This document shows positions 10,696 through 19,889 of a stretch of DNA of 64,000 nucleotides, in pieces. How positions within the stretch are numbered: the first letter of the stretch is position 1; every line of letters starts with the position of its first letter. Source of the stretch: Roseovarius sp. (GTDB taxonomy: Bacteria > Pseudomonadota > Alphaproteobacteria > Rhodobacterales > Rhodobacteraceae); contig JAJFIA010000001.1 of NCBI GenBank assembly GCA_021775255.1, forward strand, positions 536,790 through 600,789, written 5' to 3'. A model generated the notes under the pieces. The model did no database searches and had not been told where the DNA came from. It saw only the letters and a program-made list of their open reading frames with translations. The translations under genes and the position numbers were made by a program.

Positions 10696-12246
10696 ATGGA
10701 CGGCAAAAATCAAACGGCTGATCAAAGTGACGGCCCATTCGGCAGGCCGCTGTTCAACAAGCCATCGGTGCGGGCCCTTAAACGGGTTGGTGTGGTTGAT
10801 GTCGGCTCGAACTCGGTGCGCATGGTGGTGTTTGATGGTGCTGCCCGCAGCCCGGCATATTTCTTCAACGAAAAAATCATGTGCGCGCTTGGGGCGGGCA
10901 TGTCAGAGACCGGCCGCCTGAACCCCGAAGGGCGCAAACGCGCGCTTGATGCGATCCGGCGTTTTCAATTGCTGGGCAAGGGCATGGCCACCGGACCCCT
11001 GACAGCCGTGGCCACCGCCGCCGTTCGCGAGGCCAGTGACGGGCCGGATTTCTGCGCCGAGGTAGAGCGCGAGACCGGCCTGCATATCTACACGGTTGAT
11101 GGCGGTGAAGAGGCCAGGCTTTCAGCGCAGGGTGTTTTGCTTGGCTGGCCCGGCTCTTATGGTCTGGTTTGTGATATAGGTGGCTCTTCAATGGAGCTGG
11201 CCGAGATCGAGGACGGCACGGTGCGCAACACGGTGACATCCTCACTGGGGCCTTTGAAACTGCGTGATCTCACTGGCGGCAAACAAGCCCGCAAAGCGCT
11301 GATCCGCGAAACCCTCGCCGCCATGCGCGCCAAGCTTGGCCCGCAAAATAACCGCTTGTTTCTGGTGGGGGGCTCGTGGCGCACCATCGCCAAGATTGAT
11401 ATGGCCCGGCGCGGCTATCCCCTCAAGGTGCTGCATGAATACCGGATGAGCCCCAAGGCCGTACGCGCCACGGCCAGCTATATCGAATTATCCAACATAG
11501 AAGAACTTTGCGATCGCATCGGCGTCTCAACCGCCCGGATGATGCTGGTGCCCCATGCCGCCGAGGTGCTGCGCGAGCTGATCAAAACATTCACCCCCCA
11601 TGATATCGCCATTTCAAGTTACGGCATCCGCGAGGGCCTGCTTTATGAGCAAATGCCGCAGCAGCTGCGTGATCGTGATCCCCTGATCGAGGCCTGCCGC
11701 TTTGCCGAGGCCAAAGATGCCCGCATTCCCGGCTTTGGCAAGGTTGTCTATAATTTCATCCTGCCGCTTTTCAAATCCGCCAGGCCCGAGCGCAAACGCC
11801 TGATCAAGGCCGCCTGCCTTTTGCATGACGTAAGCTGGCGCGCCCATCCCGATTACCGCGCCGAAACCTGCTTTGACAATGCCACCCGCGCCCATCTGGG
11901 CGGGCTGAAACATTCCGAGCGGGTCTATCTGGGGCTGGCACTGCTTTACCGCTATGCCAACAAATATCAGGGCACGCAATTTGAAAAGCTATCCACCCTG
12001 CTGTCGGCCAAGCAACAGCGCGAGGCTGAGATCCTTGGCAAAGCCATGCGCTTTGCCGCGATGCTGTGGCCCAACAAGGATGCGAAACCCGGAAAAATGC
12101 GATTTTACCCTAAAAAACAACTACTTGAACTAAGCCTGACAGATCAGGCCATGCCACTGTTTGGCGAAGTGGCCGAGGAGCGTTTCATGTCTCTCGCCGC
12201 CTCGATGCAGGCCGTGCCATCAATTCTTAAAACGTTTCGTGAATAA
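10696..12246 (+). CDS. ppx: Exopolyphosphatase / guanosine pentaphosphatase
   Basis: 516 residues from ATG 10696. Ppx/GppA family of the actin-like ATPase fold: phosphate loop 1 VVDVGSNSVRMVVFDG (33-48), second loop LVCDIGGSSMELAEIEDG (around 155-172), and a helical C-terminal domain with an HD-like motif LLHDVSW (around 374-380). Hydrolyses terminal phosphates of polyphosphate and possibly pppGpp. Genes ppk1 and ppx form one operon. A symmetrical element (12286-12312) follows the stop. Confidence 0.93.
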   Translation: MDGKNQTADQSDGPFGRPLFNKPSVRALKRVGVVDVGSNSVRMVVFDGAARSPAYFFNEKIMCALGAGMSETGRLNPEGRKRALDAIRRFQLLGKGMATGPLTAVATAAVREASDGPDFCAEVERETGLHIYTVDGGEEARLSAQGVLLGWPGSYGLVCDIGGSSMELAEIEDGTVRNTVTSSLGPLKLRDLTGGKQARKALIRETLAAMRAKLGPQNNRLFLVGGSWRTIAKIDMARRGYPLKVLHEYRMSPKAVRATASYIELSNIEELCDRIGVSTARMMLVPHAAEVLRELIKTFTPHDIAISSYGIREGLLYEQMPQQLRDRDPLIEACRFAEAKDARIPGFGKVVYNFILPLFKSARPERKRLIKAACLLHDVSWRAHPDYRAETCFDNATRAHLGGLKHSERVYLGLALLYRYANKYQGTQFEKLSTLLSAKQQREAEILGKAMRFAAMLWPNKDAKPGKMRFYPKKQLLELSLTDQAMPLFGEVAEERFMSLAASMQAVPSILKTFRE

Positions 12247-12285
12247 CCTGACTCATGAGATTTGGTATGATACGCCCGGCTCCAA

Positions 12286-12312
12286 TTGATTTTGTGGGCG
12301 CATCAAAATCAA
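12286..12312. terminator. Inverted repeat between convergent genes (possible terminator)
   Basis: TTGATTTTG (12286-12294) and CAAAATCAA (12304-12312) form a perfect 9-bp stem with a 9-base loop, located between the convergent ppx and the small secreted-protein gene. There is no long T tract, so if it terminates transcription it is weak or works in both directions. Confidence 0.35.
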
Positions 12313-12389
12313 CTCGGGGCTCAAGTTAATCCCGAAACGCTTTGGAAAAACCTGAACCACCCCCACGCGAGGCAGCCCCGATAAGGCCC

Positions 12390-12758
12390 CTATATATCAA
12401 TCTCGCCGTCTTGTTCATCCCGCATTTCCTGCGGCGTTTTCCGGCGCATGATGATATCGCCATTGGGCAGCACCTCAGGGGGGTGATAGGCATTCAGATC
12501 ATCAATTTTACCCAGAAGATCGGCCAAAGCAGGCCCCATCTCCTGCATGAAATCCTTCAGCCCCGGCCCGACATCCTCCGCCAACCCGCGCAACTCCTCC
12601 AGCGCCGGCTCCATTTCCTGTATGATGCCTTTGAAAAACAGCTTTGCGCCTTCCTCCATCAGCGAAAAGCCATCCTCCTCCTGCGCCTCCTGCGACAGTG
12701 CGGGAAAAGCCAGAAAACACGCGGTGGTGAGTATCAAAACTCTATGTCTCATAGCCAT
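12390..12758 (-). CDS. Small secreted protein of unknown function
   Basis: 122 residues from ATG 12758, chosen because GAGGA lies eight bases upstream; a second ATG at 12752 is possible. Residues 1-23 form a signal peptide ending ALS before Q. The mature part is acidic and helical (EEDGFSLMEEGAKLFFKG onward), with a C-terminal IMRRKTPQEMRDEQDGEID stretch. Homologous-looking proteins are widespread in Rhodobacterales, but I know no function. It is the last gene of the long minus-strand string, 31 bp after the endonuclease-fold gene. Confidence 0.7.
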   Translation of the reverse strand: MAMRHRVLILTTACFLAFPALSQEAQEEDGFSLMEEGAKLFFKGIIQEMEPALEELRGLAEDVGPGLKDFMQEMGPALADLLGKIDDLNAYHPPEVLPNGDIIMRRKTPQEMRDEQDGEIDI

Positions 12759-12789
12759 TAGATAAGTCCTCAAATTCAAATTACGAGGG

Positions 12790-13821
12790 TCATAGATCAA
12801 TATCAATCGTCACGGGAAAATGATCCGAGGCGGTAATCAGCGCCTCGCGCAGTTCGGGCATGTTCCAGCAGGCCAGATCATCAAACGGATGCCAGATGCG
12901 CCAGCCCGGATTCAAGCGGTGCAAATCAGGCGACACCATGATGTAATCCAGCAAGGCCTGCATGAAACGATTTTCCCCGGACAAGAAAAACCGTGAGGTG
13001 GTGTTTATCGCCCCGATTCGCCGCGATAAAGCGCGCCTGGCATGGGGATCAAACAGCATCATCTCTGGCGCGCCCCCCTCGCCCATGATAATCTCAACCG
13101 TGGAATGGCCAAAAAGATGCTCATAGGCGTCCAGTCCGGGGCCATCATTCATATCCCCCATGACAATCAGCGGCTCTTTCGCCCTCAGATGCGTCTCAAC
13201 CCGCTGCCTGAGCCAAACCGCCTGTGCCTGCTGTTTGCGCCGGTTGGCAATGGATTTGCTCATAACCTCGTCATGGGTTTTTGCCCCATGCGGCGCCTTG
13301 GATTTCAGATGCGCGCCGATCATCCGAAACGCGGTGCCCGCCGTCGTCCGGGCGGCAATTTCAAACGGAGGTTTTGAAAAGGTCACCCGGTCCTCGGTCG
13401 CATCAATATCCAGATCAATCCGAAACACCCCATCAAATCGCGGCGCATCAGACGCGCCTTTCTTGCCGGTCTCACTGCCTTTTGGATCATGTTCAGCACT
13501 CAGCCTGTCCGGATCAAAAAGCAGGGCAATTTCCTGTTGGGTATCATTTTCAAAGCCCACAATCGCCTTGCGGGCGCGAAGTTTCATCACCCGTGCGAAA
13601 TTCTCCAGCGCCGGAACGGTGGCGCGTTTTCCATTATGGTCGGGGGCCTCGATGATCATCACCGCATCGGCATCAATCGCCGTGAATACAATCCCCAAAG
13701 CTGCCAGTTGATCCGCCCGCGTCACCTTCCACCGGGCCGACCATTCACCATCATCAAGCAGATTGCCCGCATCATCAAACAAGGCATTGAACCATTCGAC
13801 ATTGTAGGTCGCAATCCGCAT
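12790..13821 (-). CDS. Endonuclease/exonuclease/phosphatase-fold protein
   Basis: 343 residues from ATG 13821, which starts 2 bp after the TGA of the DnaJ-like gene. EEP-superfamily marks: IATYNVEWFN at the N-terminus (metal-binding N and E), GAHLKS mid-protein, GDMNDGPG (catalytic Asp/Asn), and a C-terminal TASDHFPV (Ser-Asp-His). No signal peptide, so probably cytosolic. The fold covers DNA repair nucleases and phosphoesterases; substrate not determinable. Confidence 0.85.
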   Translation of the reverse strand: MRIATYNVEWFNALFDDAGNLLDDGEWSARWKVTRADQLAALGIVFTAIDADAVMIIEAPDHNGKRATVPALENFARVMKLRARKAIVGFENDTQQEIALLFDPDRLSAEHDPKGSETGKKGASDAPRFDGVFRIDLDIDATEDRVTFSKPPFEIAARTTAGTAFRMIGAHLKSKAPHGAKTHDEVMSKSIANRRKQQAQAVWLRQRVETHLRAKEPLIVMGDMNDGPGLDAYEHLFGHSTVEIIMGEGGAPEMMLFDPHARRALSRRIGAINTTSRFFLSGENRFMQALLDYIMVSPDLHRLNPGWRIWHPFDDLACWNMPELREALITASDHFPVTIDIDL

Positions 13822-13822
13822 C

Positions 13823-14500
13823 TCACGCCTTTCCGCTGATCTCTTCCCAGGCGCGGTTGATATCCACCATGCGCTTTTCCGCCAGCTTTATCGCCTCTTC
13901 CGGCACCCCGCGCGCGATCATCCTGTCAGGGTGCGTCTCGTGCACCATTCGCCGCCAGGCCGCCCGGATTTCTTTCATATCCATCTCCGGGCTGATCCCC
14001 AGAACCGAATAGGGATCGGGCCTGGCATCGGGCACGAACCGGCAACGAATACTGCTGAATTCAGCCTCCGACATGCCAAAAATCGCGGCCACGCGCTCTA
14101 GAAACAGATCCTCGTTAGGGTGATACACCCCATCGGCTATGGCGATATGAAACAGCCCTTCCATCAGATCACACAGCATTTCCGGATCATCGCCAAACAT
14201 GTTCTTGATGCGGGTGGCATATTCCTCAAACCCGGCCACATCCTGCCGCGCCAGATTGAAAACCTTCGCCGCCCCGGCCTCATCGGCCTTTGCAATCTGA
14301 AACACCTCGCGAAAAGCTGTCACCTCATCGCGCGTCACCAGCCCATCGGCCTTGGCCATCTTGGCCCCAAGCGCAATCATCGCAATGGCAAACCCCACGC
14401 TGCGTTCGGGCGGGGCGCGCAGGCGGTCAAATACCGCGCTCAGCCCTTCGCCCTTGGTCAGCGCGGATAATGCTTCGGATATGCGGACCCAGATTGTCAT
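13823..14500 (-). CDS. TerB-like / DnaJ-domain protein (DjlA-like, without membrane anchor)
   Basis: 225 residues from ATG 14500; an in-frame GTG three codons earlier (14509) is the alternative. Residues about 30-140 form a TerB-like helical domain (IALGAKMAKADGLVTRDE), and residues about 161-222 a J domain with the invariant HPD at 190-192 inside HETHPDR. DjlA has the same domain pair plus an N-terminal membrane helix, which is missing here. Expected to recruit DnaK to specific clients. It couples to the endonuclease-fold gene two bases downstream. Confidence 0.85.
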   Translation of the reverse strand: MTIWVRISEALSALTKGEGLSAVFDRLRAPPERSVGFAIAMIALGAKMAKADGLVTRDEVTAFREVFQIAKADEAGAAKVFNLARQDVAGFEEYATRIKNMFGDDPEMLCDLMEGLFHIAIADGVYHPNEDLFLERVAAIFGMSEAEFSSIRCRFVPDARPDPYSVLGISPEMDMKEIRAAWRRMVHETHPDRMIARGVPEEAIKLAEKRMVDINRAWEEISGKA

Positions 14501-14532
14501 GTGGCGCACCCTACCCGAAATGCCGCACCATG

Positions 14533-15033
14533 TCAGGCCGCATTCGTGAGAAGTTTTTGCAGTAAGACGAGGTCTATCCAGCGGCCAAATTTCCGGCCTG
14601 CCTGCGGGATCACGGCAACAGGGCGATACCCGACCTTTTCATGAAAGGCCACAGCCCCTGCATTATCCGCACTTATGGCTGCAATCAGGGAATGCACGCC
14701 CGCGTCAATCGCATGGGATTCAAGCCCCGCCATCAGCGCCCGGCCGGTCCCATGGCCCGATGCGTGGGGGGCAAGCCAGATTGAATGCTCCTTGCAATGG
14801 GCATATCCCGGCCCTTTGCGAAACGGGAAATATGTAGCAAATCCAATCACCTCTGCCCCTTCAACCGCCACCAGAAATGCATCTCCGCTGGCCTGCCGCG
14901 CGCGAATATCCTGCGCCAATGCTGCCGGGGTTTTTTCAACTGTTGTGAAAGTATGCGCCGTATCCCTGATCTGTGGATTCCAGATATCGGCAATGGCCGC
15001 CGCATCCTTGGCATCTGCCGCCCGGATGATCAT
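14533..15033 (-). CDS. GNAT acetyltransferase, phosphinothricin-acetyltransferase-like
   Basis: 166 residues from ATG 15033, sharing an ATGA overlap with the end of the VOC gene. GNAT fold: IRAADAKDAAAIADIWN at the N-terminus, beta-4 region VIGFATYFPFRKGPGY, and acetyl-CoA loop ASGHGTGRALMAGLE (around 90-104). The YAHCKEHSIWLAP block matches the Pat/MnaT subfamily, which acetylates amino acids such as methionine sulfoximine and phosphinothricin. Substrate inferred only from the subfamily. Confidence 0.85.
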   Translation of the reverse strand: MIIRAADAKDAAAIADIWNPQIRDTAHTFTTVEKTPAALAQDIRARQASGDAFLVAVEGAEVIGFATYFPFRKGPGYAHCKEHSIWLAPHASGHGTGRALMAGLESHAIDAGVHSLIAAISADNAGAVAFHEKVGYRPVAVIPQAGRKFGRWIDLVLLQKLLTNAA

Positions 15034-15641
15034 TGCAATATCCTCACGCCACCGGGGGTATCAAACTCCGCTATCAGGCCCGCCGGGCCGGGCTCAAAAC
15101 TGATCCTTTTATCCTCAATCATGGCCCCGATCTCAACATTCAGTTTGTCCGCTTGCGGGTGCCTCACGATCAACCGCTTCAGCCTGCATCCCGTCGCGCG
15201 CAAAAGGGTGGCTGGATGCGCCGCGCATTGCCATTTGATCAACGCCGGAAACAGGCCATCACAGGGCAATATGCCATCCTCGGGCACCGCCATCTGCCAG
15301 CGCAGATCGCCGCGTGACAGTGAAACGGGCCTTCCCGCCTGAGGCAGCTTCGCCACTGTGCCCGCCATATCATTCGTGCGGCAAATCCAGTTGTTCAGCC
15401 TTGGTGCGCCCGCAAACCGATCCAGATCAAACCAGCGGGGGTATCCCGGCTTTGCCGCTGCGGGATCAACGGCAATCACTTCCAGATAAAGCCCGTCCTC
15501 CAGCCCCAAGAGCAGGTTATGGGTGCCAAAATGCGCGTGCCGCCCACCGGGCTGCAAGGATACCCCCAAAGCCCGCTCAACAAATGCGCGCCCCGCTTCC
15601 AGCGTTTCGGCGGCCACGGCCAGATGATCAAGCTCAAGCAT
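15030..15641 (-). CDS. VOC-family (glyoxalase-like domain) protein
   Basis: 203 residues from ATG 15641, with the stop overlapping the GNAT start. N-terminal [25 protein letters not shown] and later [23 protein letters not shown] show the glyoxalase-like VOC fold, with metal-ligand-type His and Glu. It is longer than methylmalonyl-CoA epimerase (about 135 residues) and lacks its typical ordering, so despite lying in the methylmalonyl pathway region I do not call it the epimerase. Function unknown. Confidence 0.75.
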   Translation of the reverse strand: MLELDHLAVAAETLEAGRAFVERALGVSLQPGGRHAHFGTHNLLLGLEDGLYLEVIAVDPAAAKPGYPRWFDLDRFAGAPRLNNWICRTNDMAGTVAKLPQAGRPVSLSRGDLRWQMAVPEDGILPCDGLFPALIKWQCAAHPATLLRATGCRLKRLIVRHPQADKLNVEIGAMIEDKRISFEPGPAGLIAEFDTPGGVRILQ

Positions 15642-15643
15642 GC

Positions 15644-16144
15644 TTAGTGCCCATAGCTCAGCAAGGCCCAGAGCGCCACCAGCACCGTCGGGTAAAACGT
15701 GGCCGCAAAGCCAAACGCCCTGAGCGGCGGTGATATATGGTATCCGGCCCAGAACGCCAGCCGTGCAAACGCAAATCCGATGCCCAGCGCCATGATCACG
15801 CCGGGGCCATCACCGGCCAGCAAAATGGCGACAGCAGGCCAGATGCACAGCGCCAATACCAGTTGCTCAGAGGTATTTGACAAAACACGCTGATCAATAT
15901 CGGCGGCACTGCCGGGGGCATAGGCCGCGCCATCAATCAGGCTGTCCGCAAAAAACCGCCGCTGCGCCAACCGCCCGATCATTACCAGCATCACCAGACC
16001 GGGCGCGAAAAACGCCACCATGATCGTCGGAATGGCCGTAAACACCGGCAAGCGAACAAACTGCGCCGCCCCCCAAAGCAGCCCGACCGACCAGATGAGG
16101 CCCGCCGCCATGCCAATGCCGATCTTCGCCCTCTTGGAGGCCAT
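15644..16144 (-). CDS. MAPEG-family membrane protein
   Basis: 166 residues from ATG 16144, whose A is the last base of the scpA TGA stop. Four hydrophobic helices; RVLSNTSEQLVLALCIWPA in the middle matches the MAPEG helix-2 signature (N-x-x-E-x-x), and the C-terminal FARLAFWAGYHISPPLRAFGF matches helix 3. MAPEG proteins are often glutathione-dependent membrane enzymes. Role here unknown. Confidence 0.75.
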   Translation of the reverse strand: MASKRAKIGIGMAAGLIWSVGLLWGAAQFVRLPVFTAIPTIMVAFFAPGLVMLVMIGRLAQRRFFADSLIDGAAYAPGSAADIDQRVLSNTSEQLVLALCIWPAVAILLAGDGPGVIMALGIGFAFARLAFWAGYHISPPLRAFGFAATFYPTVLVALWALLSYGH

Positions 16145-18273
16145 CAGCGCCGCGTTCCCTGGATGATGTCGAGAATTTCCGAGGCCGCTTCGGGGATATT
16201 GGTGCCGGGGCCGAAGATTGCCTTCACGCCCGCCTTCTTGAGAAATTCATAATCCTGCTGTGGAATGACCCCGCCGCAGATCACGATGATCTCACTGGCA
16301 TTCCGGGCTTTCAGTGCCTCGATCAGTTTCGGCGCAAGGGTCTTGTGCCCCGCCGCCTGCGAGCTGATGCCAACCACATGCACATCATTATCCACCGCAT
16401 CCTGCGCCGCCTCATCAGGGGTCTGAAACAAGGGGCCCACATCCACGTCAAAGCCGATATCGGCAAAGGCCGTGGCGATCACCTTGGCACCGCGGTCATG
16501 GCCGTCCTGCCCCATCTTGACCACCAGCATACGCGGCCTGCGCCCCTCGGCTTCGGCAAATTCACCGATGGATTTCTGGATGGCGGCAAAGCCCTCATCG
16601 CCCTCATAAGCCGCGCCGTACACGCCCGCCAGCGTTTTCACCTCGGCGCGGTGGCGGCCGAATTCTTTTTCCATGCTCATGCTGATCTCTCCTACCGTTG
16701 CCCGCGCCCGTGCGGCCTCAACCGCGGCTTCCAACAGGTTGCCGCCCTGCTTTGCCCGGCGCGTCAGTTCATCCAATGCAGCCTGACAAGCCGCCTCATC
16801 ACGGCTGGCCCTGATTTGTTGCAGCCGCGCCACCTGCGCCTCGCGTACGCTTGAGTTGTCAATCTCGCGGATATCAATCGGATCTTCCTGATCCAGCCGA
16901 AATTTATTGACCCCGACAATCACCTCTTGCCCGCGGTCAATCATCGCCTGACGTTTCGCCGCCGCTTCTTCGATCCTGAGCTTGGGCATGCCGCTTTCAA
17001 CCGCCTTGGTCATGCCGCCCATTTCCTCGACTTCCTCGATCAGCTTCCAGGCTTCATCCGCCAGATCAGCGGTCAATTTTTCCACGTAATAGCTGCCCGC
17101 CAATGGATCAATAACATGGGTCACGCCGGTTTCTTCCTGCAAAATCAACTGGGTATTGCGGGCAATCCGGGCGGAAAAATCCGTGGGCAGGGCAATCGCC
17201 TCATCCAGTGCGTTGGTATGCAGCGATTGCGTGCCGCCCAAAACCGCGCTCATCGCCTCATAGGCGGTGCGCACCACGTTGTTATAGGGATCCTGCTCTT
17301 GCAGGCTCACGCCCGAGGTCTGGCAATGGGTGCGCAGCATCTTTGAGCGGTCATTCTGCGCGCCAAATTCGCTCATGATCCGATGCCAGAGCAGCCTTGC
17401 CGCGCGCAGTTTCGCCGCCTCCATGAAGAAATTCATCCCGATGGCAAAGAAAAAGCTCAGCCGACCGGCGAATTTGTCCACATCCATCCCCGCCGCAATC
17501 GCCGCGCGCACATATTCGCGGCCATCGGCCAGGGTATAGGCCAGCTCCTGCACCAGATTGGCGCCGGCCTCCTGCATGTGATAGCCCGAGATCGAGATCG
17601 AGTTGAATTTTGGCATGCCGTCCGAGGTGTATTCGATAATGTCGCTCACGATCCGCATGCTGGGTGCGGGTGGATAGATATAGGTGTTGCGCACCATGAA
17701 TTCCTTGAGGATGTCATTCTGGATGGTGCCCGACAGCAGCGCCTTGTCATGCCCCTGTTCCTCGCCCGCGACGATGAAACTGGCCAGGATCGGGATCACC
17801 GCGCCATTCATCGTCATGGAAACTGAAACCTTGTCCAATGGAATGCCATCAAACAGGATTTTCATGTCTTCCACGCTGTCAATCGCCACGCCGGCCTTGC
17901 CGACATCGCCTTCAACGCGGGGGTGATCGCTGTCATAGCCGCGGTGGGTGGCCAGATCAAACGCCACGCTGACGCCTTGCTGACCGGCGGCCAGATTGCG
18001 GCGATAGAATGCGTTGGATTCTTCTGCCGTGGAAAACCCGGCATATTGCCGGATGGTCCAGGGCCGCCCGGCATACATCGTGGCCTTTACACCGCGCGTA
18101 TAAGGCGCCGCTCCGGGGCGTGAGCCCAGATGATCAAGCCCCTTCATATCCTCTTCGGTATAAAGCGGCTGAACGGTGATGCCTTCCAGCGTTTCCCAGT
18201 TCAGCGTCTCAAGCGGGCGGCCGCGCAACTCTGCCCCGGCTCGCGCACGCCATTCGTCATCCTTTGAAGTCAT
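16144..18273 (-). CDS. scpA: Methylmalonyl-CoA mutase (single-chain, large subunit)
   Basis: 709 residues from ATG 18273. N-terminal TIM-barrel substrate domain ([20 protein letters not shown] near 67-86) and C-terminal cobalamin-binding domain with DGHDRGAK (around 590), the DxHxxG base-off B12 motif, then [14 protein letters not shown]. Converts (R)-methylmalonyl-CoA to succinyl-CoA, the last step of propionyl-CoA assimilation begun by PccAB upstream. It is the single-polypeptide homodimeric form usual in alphaproteobacteria. The epimerase gene is not in the window. Start follows the sulfotransferase-like gene by only 4 bp. Confidence 0.95.
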   Translation of the reverse strand: MTSKDDEWRARAGAELRGRPLETLNWETLEGITVQPLYTEEDMKGLDHLGSRPGAAPYTRGVKATMYAGRPWTIRQYAGFSTAEESNAFYRRNLAAGQQGVSVAFDLATHRGYDSDHPRVEGDVGKAGVAIDSVEDMKILFDGIPLDKVSVSMTMNGAVIPILASFIVAGEEQGHDKALLSGTIQNDILKEFMVRNTYIYPPAPSMRIVSDIIEYTSDGMPKFNSISISGYHMQEAGANLVQELAYTLADGREYVRAAIAAGMDVDKFAGRLSFFFAIGMNFFMEAAKLRAARLLWHRIMSEFGAQNDRSKMLRTHCQTSGVSLQEQDPYNNVVRTAYEAMSAVLGGTQSLHTNALDEAIALPTDFSARIARNTQLILQEETGVTHVIDPLAGSYYVEKLTADLADEAWKLIEEVEEMGGMTKAVESGMPKLRIEEAAAKRQAMIDRGQEVIVGVNKFRLDQEDPIDIREIDNSSVREAQVARLQQIRASRDEAACQAALDELTRRAKQGGNLLEAAVEAARARATVGEISMSMEKEFGRHRAEVKTLAGVYGAAYEGDEGFAAIQKSIGEFAEAEGRRPRMLVVKMGQDGHDRGAKVIATAFADIGFDVDVGPLFQTPDEAAQDAVDNDVHVVGISSQAAGHKTLAPKLIEALKARNASEIIVICGGVIPQQDYEFLKKAGVKAIFGPGTNIPEAASEILDIIQGTRR

Positions 18274-18277
18274 CCTA

Positions 18278-19204
18278 TCATCCTCTTGTCATTGGGACCG
18301 GCCGTATCGGCGGGGGTGTTTGCTCCCTTGCCGGCCCGGTATCCTCGATCAATATCGCCATCCCATCAGCACCTGACCGCAACCAATTCATATCGGCGGT
18401 ATATGCGTCACGCAGGATTGCATTTTGCTCTGTGTTAAAGGGCTGCCAACGGCCCTTGCCATGGGGCAGGTTGGTATTCAGCCGCCCCCGATCTGCCAGC
18501 ACCTGTCGCAGATGCGGCAGTTCCGGCGCCGGATTTGACCATAAGCGCGTGTGATCACGCGGGACATCCTGCCTTCCGGTCATGAGTTTCAGTTGGGCAT
18601 CAGGCAGCCCGCAGAAAACCTCGAAGGGATAGACGACAATCTCGGTTTCCGGCATGCACACAGCCAGATCCGTGATCACATCGCGCCAATGCCTGCCGCC
18701 GGATACGATTTTTTGCACCTCTTTCGCCTGCGGCAGGTGATGCCCGCGACTTACCCCATAGGCCATTACTGAACTCCAGTAATGATCCAGGCTGCGCACC
18801 GACAGAACAACCCGCGATACCCTGCCTCCGAAAACCCGGTTATAAACCGCCATACGATCTGAAACAGAGCCATAAAGCCGGGCTTCACGCAGATTTCTGC
18901 GCGGATTGCCAATCATGTTTTCGTCACTGATGACAACCTGCGTGACACCCTTGTCACGGGCCTGCTCAAGACCTTGGGCAACACGGTGACAGGCCATCTC
19001 AAACTGTTTTTTATCAAATTTCCGGCGCAGAAAAAACCTCCGCCGACGCGCAGGGATAACTTCTTCCAGCAAATTATCCCGCGTTTGCCTGGGGCCCCAG
19101 AATATCAGACCAGAAGCCAGATTTTCATCGGCATTCTTATACATATATTTCTGAAAACTGGTTGTGGCGGTTCGGTGCGCCCCCAGATGCAGGATTATCT
19201 CCAT
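18278..19204 (-). CDS. Sulfotransferase-like P-loop protein
   Basis: 308 residues from ATG 19204. The N-terminus [20 protein letters not shown] resembles the PAPS phosphosulfate-binding loop of sulfotransferases (HxGxxRTATTS), and [14 protein letters not shown] near residue 130-145 resembles the 3'-phosphate-binding R/S segment. No signal peptide. The C-terminal tail is proline-rich. A gene of this kind between pccA and scpA is odd for a pathway with no sulfate step; substrate unknown, and it may merely be co-transcribed. Confidence 0.6.
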   Translation of the reverse strand: MEIILHLGAHRTATTSFQKYMYKNADENLASGLIFWGPRQTRDNLLEEVIPARRRRFFLRRKFDKKQFEMACHRVAQGLEQARDKGVTQVVISDENMIGNPRRNLREARLYGSVSDRMAVYNRVFGGRVSRVVLSVRSLDHYWSSVMAYGVSRGHHLPQAKEVQKIVSGGRHWRDVITDLAVCMPETEIVVYPFEVFCGLPDAQLKLMTGRQDVPRDHTRLWSNPAPELPHLRQVLADRGRLNTNLPHGKGRWQPFNTEQNAILRDAYTADMNWLRSGADGMAILIEDTGPAREQTPPPIRPVPMTRG

Positions 19205-19348
19205 CGCAATGATACCCTCATCCCCGGATAGCGCCAGCTATGAGCTTCGGAATGTTTTGCAATGGGAAAAGGCCCGGCAAAACCGGTGAAACCTTTGCCC
19301 GCTCTGCCAATCTCCCGGCGCTTCATGGCCTTTAAGATGCCCACAGCT

Positions 19349-19885
19349 TCATTCCCCCGATCCCATGGCAACAACCAATACCCCGGCCTGCGGATATAAA
19401 AGCATCAAAGCCTCGTTCGTGGAATCATAAGCCAATACCGAGCGTGGATCAGTCAGCGCATAACTGAATGCGCTTTGAATGCGGTCATCCATGCAGTCAC
19501 GCGATTCAAGCGCCGCCTTGCGCATACGCATACCCGTGGCCCGTTCGGCATTGGCCAGTTCAACCAGCGCCATATCCGGCGGCTGTGTCGGATCATTCAG
19601 CGCGACAGCATCACGCCGCTTCAGGATGGATAACATCTCCGGCACGGTCTGTACCTGCGGCATGGCCGATTTCACATTGAAATCATTCAGCTCAAAAAGC
19701 CCTGCGGCACAGCTGCTGCTTGCCTTGAACGCAAGCGTATCACCGGGCGAAAACCAGCGCATCAGCCGCGCCCGCATTGCAGCCTCATCATCACGCGCAC
19801 AGGCACCAGCCAGCCAGACGGCCAGACCCGCCAAAATCATGCCCGGCCTGCGCATCGCAGATATATGAAGCCCGCTTTGGCGCAT
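19349..19885 (-). CDS. Putative small secreted or lipoprotein, unknown function
   Basis: 178 residues from ATG 19885, just after the pccA stop at 19890; a TTG at 19897 overlapping pccA and an ATG at 19855 are alternatives. A hydrophobic stretch RRPGMILAGLAVWLAGAC precedes a Cys, suggesting a weak lipobox (AGAC, with Ala where Leu is usual). The rest is polar, with a Cys pair (C-SSC-A and ESRDC). No family recognised. It lies directly behind pccA, so it is likely on the same mRNA. Confidence 0.5.
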   Translation of the reverse strand: MRQSGLHISAMRRPGMILAGLAVWLAGACARDDEAAMRARLMRWFSPGDTLAFKASSSCAAGLFELNDFNVKSAMPQVQTVPEMLSILKRRDAVALNDPTQPPDMALVELANAERATGMRMRKAALESRDCMDDRIQSAFSYALTDPRSVLAYDSTNEALMLLYPQAGVLVVAMGSGE

Positions 19886-19889
19886 ACCC

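Noticed and set aside
15030..15641. VOC gene near scpA as the missing methylmalonyl-CoA epimerase
   Set aside because: The protein is about 70 residues too long and lacks the epimerase pattern; it fits the glyoxalase-like domain family better.
19256..19263. TTTGCAAT upstream of the sulfotransferase-like gene and scpA
   Set aside because: Only one near match and no partner copy; too weak to call a PccR site.
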